From NCBI GenBank assembly GCA_009781925.1, contig WQUU01000068.1:1-7063 (forward strand): a DNA stretch of 7,063 nt, given 5' to 3'. The position numbers and the translations under genes were made by a program. This DNA is from Bacillota bacterium (GTDB lineage: Bacteria > Bacillota > Clostridia > Oscillospirales > Oscillospiraceae). Shown piece after piece: positions 5,477 through 7,063 of this stretch; positions within the stretch are counted from its first letter, which is position 1, and every line of letters begins with the position of its first letter. The notes beneath the pieces are model-generated. The model worked only from the letters and a program-made list of their open reading frames with translations. It searched no databases and was not told where the DNA came from.

Positions 5477-6506
5477 GAAAGAGGCCGTTGACTACGGAGC
5501 GCTTCGCCGGGCGCTCCAGGCGGAGGGGCCAAAGCGGGTCTACCTGCTCTATGGGGCGGAGGACTATCTGCAAAACCAGTTTGCCGCCGACATCCGCGCG
5601 GCCTGCCTGAGCGGCGGGGGCGAGGATTGGAACTACCATCGGCTGGACGGGCCGAACGTCGACCTGGGCGCGCTGGAGGAGGCGGTCTCCGCCGTCCCGT
5701 TTTTCGGGGCGCGGACGCTGGCTGAACTCTGGGGCTTTGATCTGAACGCCTGCAAGGCCGCCGACGCGGAACGGCTGCGCGCGGTGATCGAGGATATCCC
5801 GGATTATTGTACCCTGCTCATCACACTGCCCGCCGGATACGAGCCCGACGGGCGGCTGGCCGTTTTTAAGGCCATCAAGAAGGCCGGAGGAGCCCTGGAG
5901 TTCACGGCGCAGGGGCAAAACCAGCTCATGACCTGGATCGCAAGGCGCTTCGCGGCCCTCCATAAGAGCGTGTCCCGCGCCGCCTGCGAGCAGCTCATCT
6001 TCATGACCGGCGGGCTCATGGGCCGCATCTTGCCCGAGATCGAGAAGCTGGCGGCCTATGTGAAGAGCGAGGAGGTTTCCCTGGAGGACGTGAAGGCCGT
6101 GGCCATCAAGTTCCCGGAGGCCAACGTCTTTGAGATGGGGGAGCTCATCGCGGGGAAAGACTACGCGAAAGCCGCCGCTGTTCTGCAGGAGCTTCTGGAC
6201 ATGCGCACGGAGCCGATCATGATTTTGGCGATGCTGGGCCGCAGTATGCGACAGCTCTACACCGCCCGCCTGCTCCTGGATCGGGGGCAGGGGATACAGG
6301 AGCTGATGGCCGAACTGGACATCCGTTTTGAATTCATTGCCAGGCGGCTCCTGTCCGGAGCCAGGGGTTTCGACGCGGAGACCCTCCGCGCCGCGCTCCG
6401 CCGCATGGCCGAGGCCGATCTGGAGATGAAGAGCGGCCGCAGCGCGGAGGGTGCGGCGCTGCTGACGGAGCTGCTGCTCTCCTTCGCGGTGGAGCATGTG
6501 CGATGA
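5466..6506 (+). CDS. holA: DNA polymerase III subunit delta (clamp loader)
   Basis: HolA is the delta subunit that opens the beta clamp in the clamp-loader complex at the replication fork. The 346 residues match the family's usual length. The N-terminal domain carries VYLLYGAEDYL (25-35), the typical opening, in a P-loop-like but non-catalytic fold; the SAVPFFGARTLAEL segment (75-88) corresponds to the clamp-contacting region. The lid follows (about 145-215, with GRILPEIEKLAAY), then the C-terminal collar domain (about 222-346, with VFEMGELIAG, TEPIMILAMLGRSMRQL and DLEMKSG). The start is the GTG at 5466, preceded by AAGGGGAG with seven bases of spacing; an ATG further upstream (5391) would add 25 unlike residues from within nadR. 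It overlaps nadR by 11 bases and rnmV by 4, so all three are likely cotranscribed and translationally coupled. Confidence is high. Confidence 0.94.
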   Translation: MAAKKEAVDYGALRRALQAEGPKRVYLLYGAEDYLQNQFAADIRAACLSGGGEDWNYHRLDGPNVDLGALEEAVSAVPFFGARTLAELWGFDLNACKAADAERLRAVIEDIPDYCTLLITLPAGYEPDGRLAVFKAIKKAGGALEFTAQGQNQLMTWIARRFAALHKSVSRAACEQLIFMTGGLMGRILPEIEKLAAYVKSEEVSLEDVKAVAIKFPEANVFEMGELIAGKDYAKAAAVLQELLDMRTEPIMILAMLGRSMRQLYTARLLLDRGQGIQELMAELDIRFEFIARRLLSGARGFDAETLRAALRRMAEADLEMKSGRSAEGAALLTELLLSFAVEHVR

Positions 6507-7063
6507 TCCGCATCAAAGAGGTCATCGCCGTGGAGGGGCGCTGTGACAAGAGCGCCGTCTTAAAGGCGGTGGAGGCCACGGTGATCGAGACGAAGGGCTT
6601 CGGCGTCTTCTCGGACGGAGACAAGCTAAAACTTCTGCGGCGCATGGCGGAGGCGAAGGGGCTCATCGTCCTCACGGACAGCGACGGCGCGGGCTTTGTC
6701 ATCCGCAGCTATCTAAAGGGCGCAATCGACGGGAAAAACGCGGCCGGCGGGGGCAACATCAAACACGCCTATATCCCGGACATTCCGGGCAAGGAAAAAC
6801 GAAAACGCGCCCCCTCCAAGGCGGGGACGCTGGGCGTCGAGGGCATGGCGCCGGAGGTGATACTGGACGCGCTCCGGCGCGCAGGAGCGACGGTAGAGGG
6901 GGAAGCGGAGTCCGCCGAGCGGGGCGAAACCGGGCGTGTTATACGCGAAAAGCCGATCACCAAGGCCGATCTCTACGCCTGGGGGCTCAGTGGCCGCCCG
7001 GACAGCGCCGCGCGGCGGCGGGAGCTGCTGCAGAGGTTGGACTTGCCGGAACTGCTGAGCGCG
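6503..7063 (+). CDS. rnmV: Ribonuclease M5, TOPRIM domain (cut by window end)
   Basis: RNase M5 trims the precursor of 5S rRNA to its mature ends, acting with ribosomal protein L18. The frame is open for 187 codons up to the last base, close to the family's usual 180-190 residues, so only a few C-terminal residues are probably missing. The TOPRIM core is complete: IAVEGRCDK with catalytic Glu11, then IVLTDSDGAG with D59 and D61. Conserved KHAYIPDIPG and LGVEGMAPEVILDAL follow, then the C-terminal ITKADLYAWGLSGRPDSAARR region. The ATG overlaps the holA stop as ATGA, with GGTGGAG eight bases upstream. Bacillus M5 has a comparable VVEGR...TDPD layout. Compared with Bacillus there is an extra charged stretch (residues about 135-150) in the linker. 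In many relatives rsmA follows, but that lies beyond the window. Confidence 0.93.
   Translation, partial: MIRIKEVIAVEGRCDKSAVLKAVEATVIETKGFGVFSDGDKLKLLRRMAEAKGLIVLTDSDGAGFVIRSYLKGAIDGKNAAGGGNIKHAYIPDIPGKEKRKRAPSKAGTLGVEGMAPEVILDALRRAGATVEGEAESAERGETGRVIREKPITKADLYAWGLSGRPDSAARRRELLQRLDLPELLSA

Noticed and set aside
5439..6497. Long open frame opposite holA
   Set aside because: High-GC shadow frame; low-complexity composition rich in Gly, Arg, His and Gln and no recognisable domain, opposite a secure gene.

Overview
This is chromosomal DNA from a Bacillota, most likely a Clostridia member of the Oscillospiraceae type. The evidence is the combination of a PerR-class Fur protein, a two-domain ComEC, a standalone NadR-type NAD-salvage enzyme, DnaX-loader delta subunit and RNase M5, with strong GGAGG ribosome sites, consensus vegetative promoters and coding GC near 60 percent. 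RNase M5 is essentially a Bacillota enzyme. The genus cannot be fixed from the sequence alone.

Left part, leftward transcription. Positions 1-130 hold only repeats: a palindromic intergenic repeat of the widespread 'GCTTCGCTGCGCTCGCAATGAC' kind, whose outer end is expanded into about four 18-base tandem copies. Then come a PerR-like peroxide/metal regulator (131-547), with a perfect TTGACA-17-TATAAT promoter and extended -10, and a single-pass membrane protein of unrecognised function (804-1415) with a zinc ribbon, a membrane helix, a Pro/Ser stalk and a bacterial Ig-like domain. The gap between them (548-803) holds a 100-base imperfect palindrome built from two inverted GC-rich units, plus terminator-like hairpins.

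Centre. A divergent promoter region (1416-1650) separates the leftward genes from comEC (1651-3927), the DNA-uptake channel and nuclease; its leader carries a second copy of the left-edge repeat family. A small SRPBCC-domain gene (4004-4402) follows. At about 37 percent GC it stands out sharply from its surroundings and looks recently acquired.

Right part. nadR (4493-5476), holA (5466-6506) and rnmV (6503 to the window end, still open) are tightly packed with 11-base and 4-base overlaps, so they are probably translated as a coupled unit. They join NAD salvage, the replicative clamp loader and 5S rRNA maturation, which is housekeeping content with no obvious single pathway.

I do not see a clearly new defence, mobile or RNA-guided system. 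The most unusual items are the head-to-head repeat palindrome, the zinc-ribbon/stalk/Ig membrane protein, the ComEC residue change in its most conserved membrane motif, and the low-GC insertion between comEC and nadR-holA.
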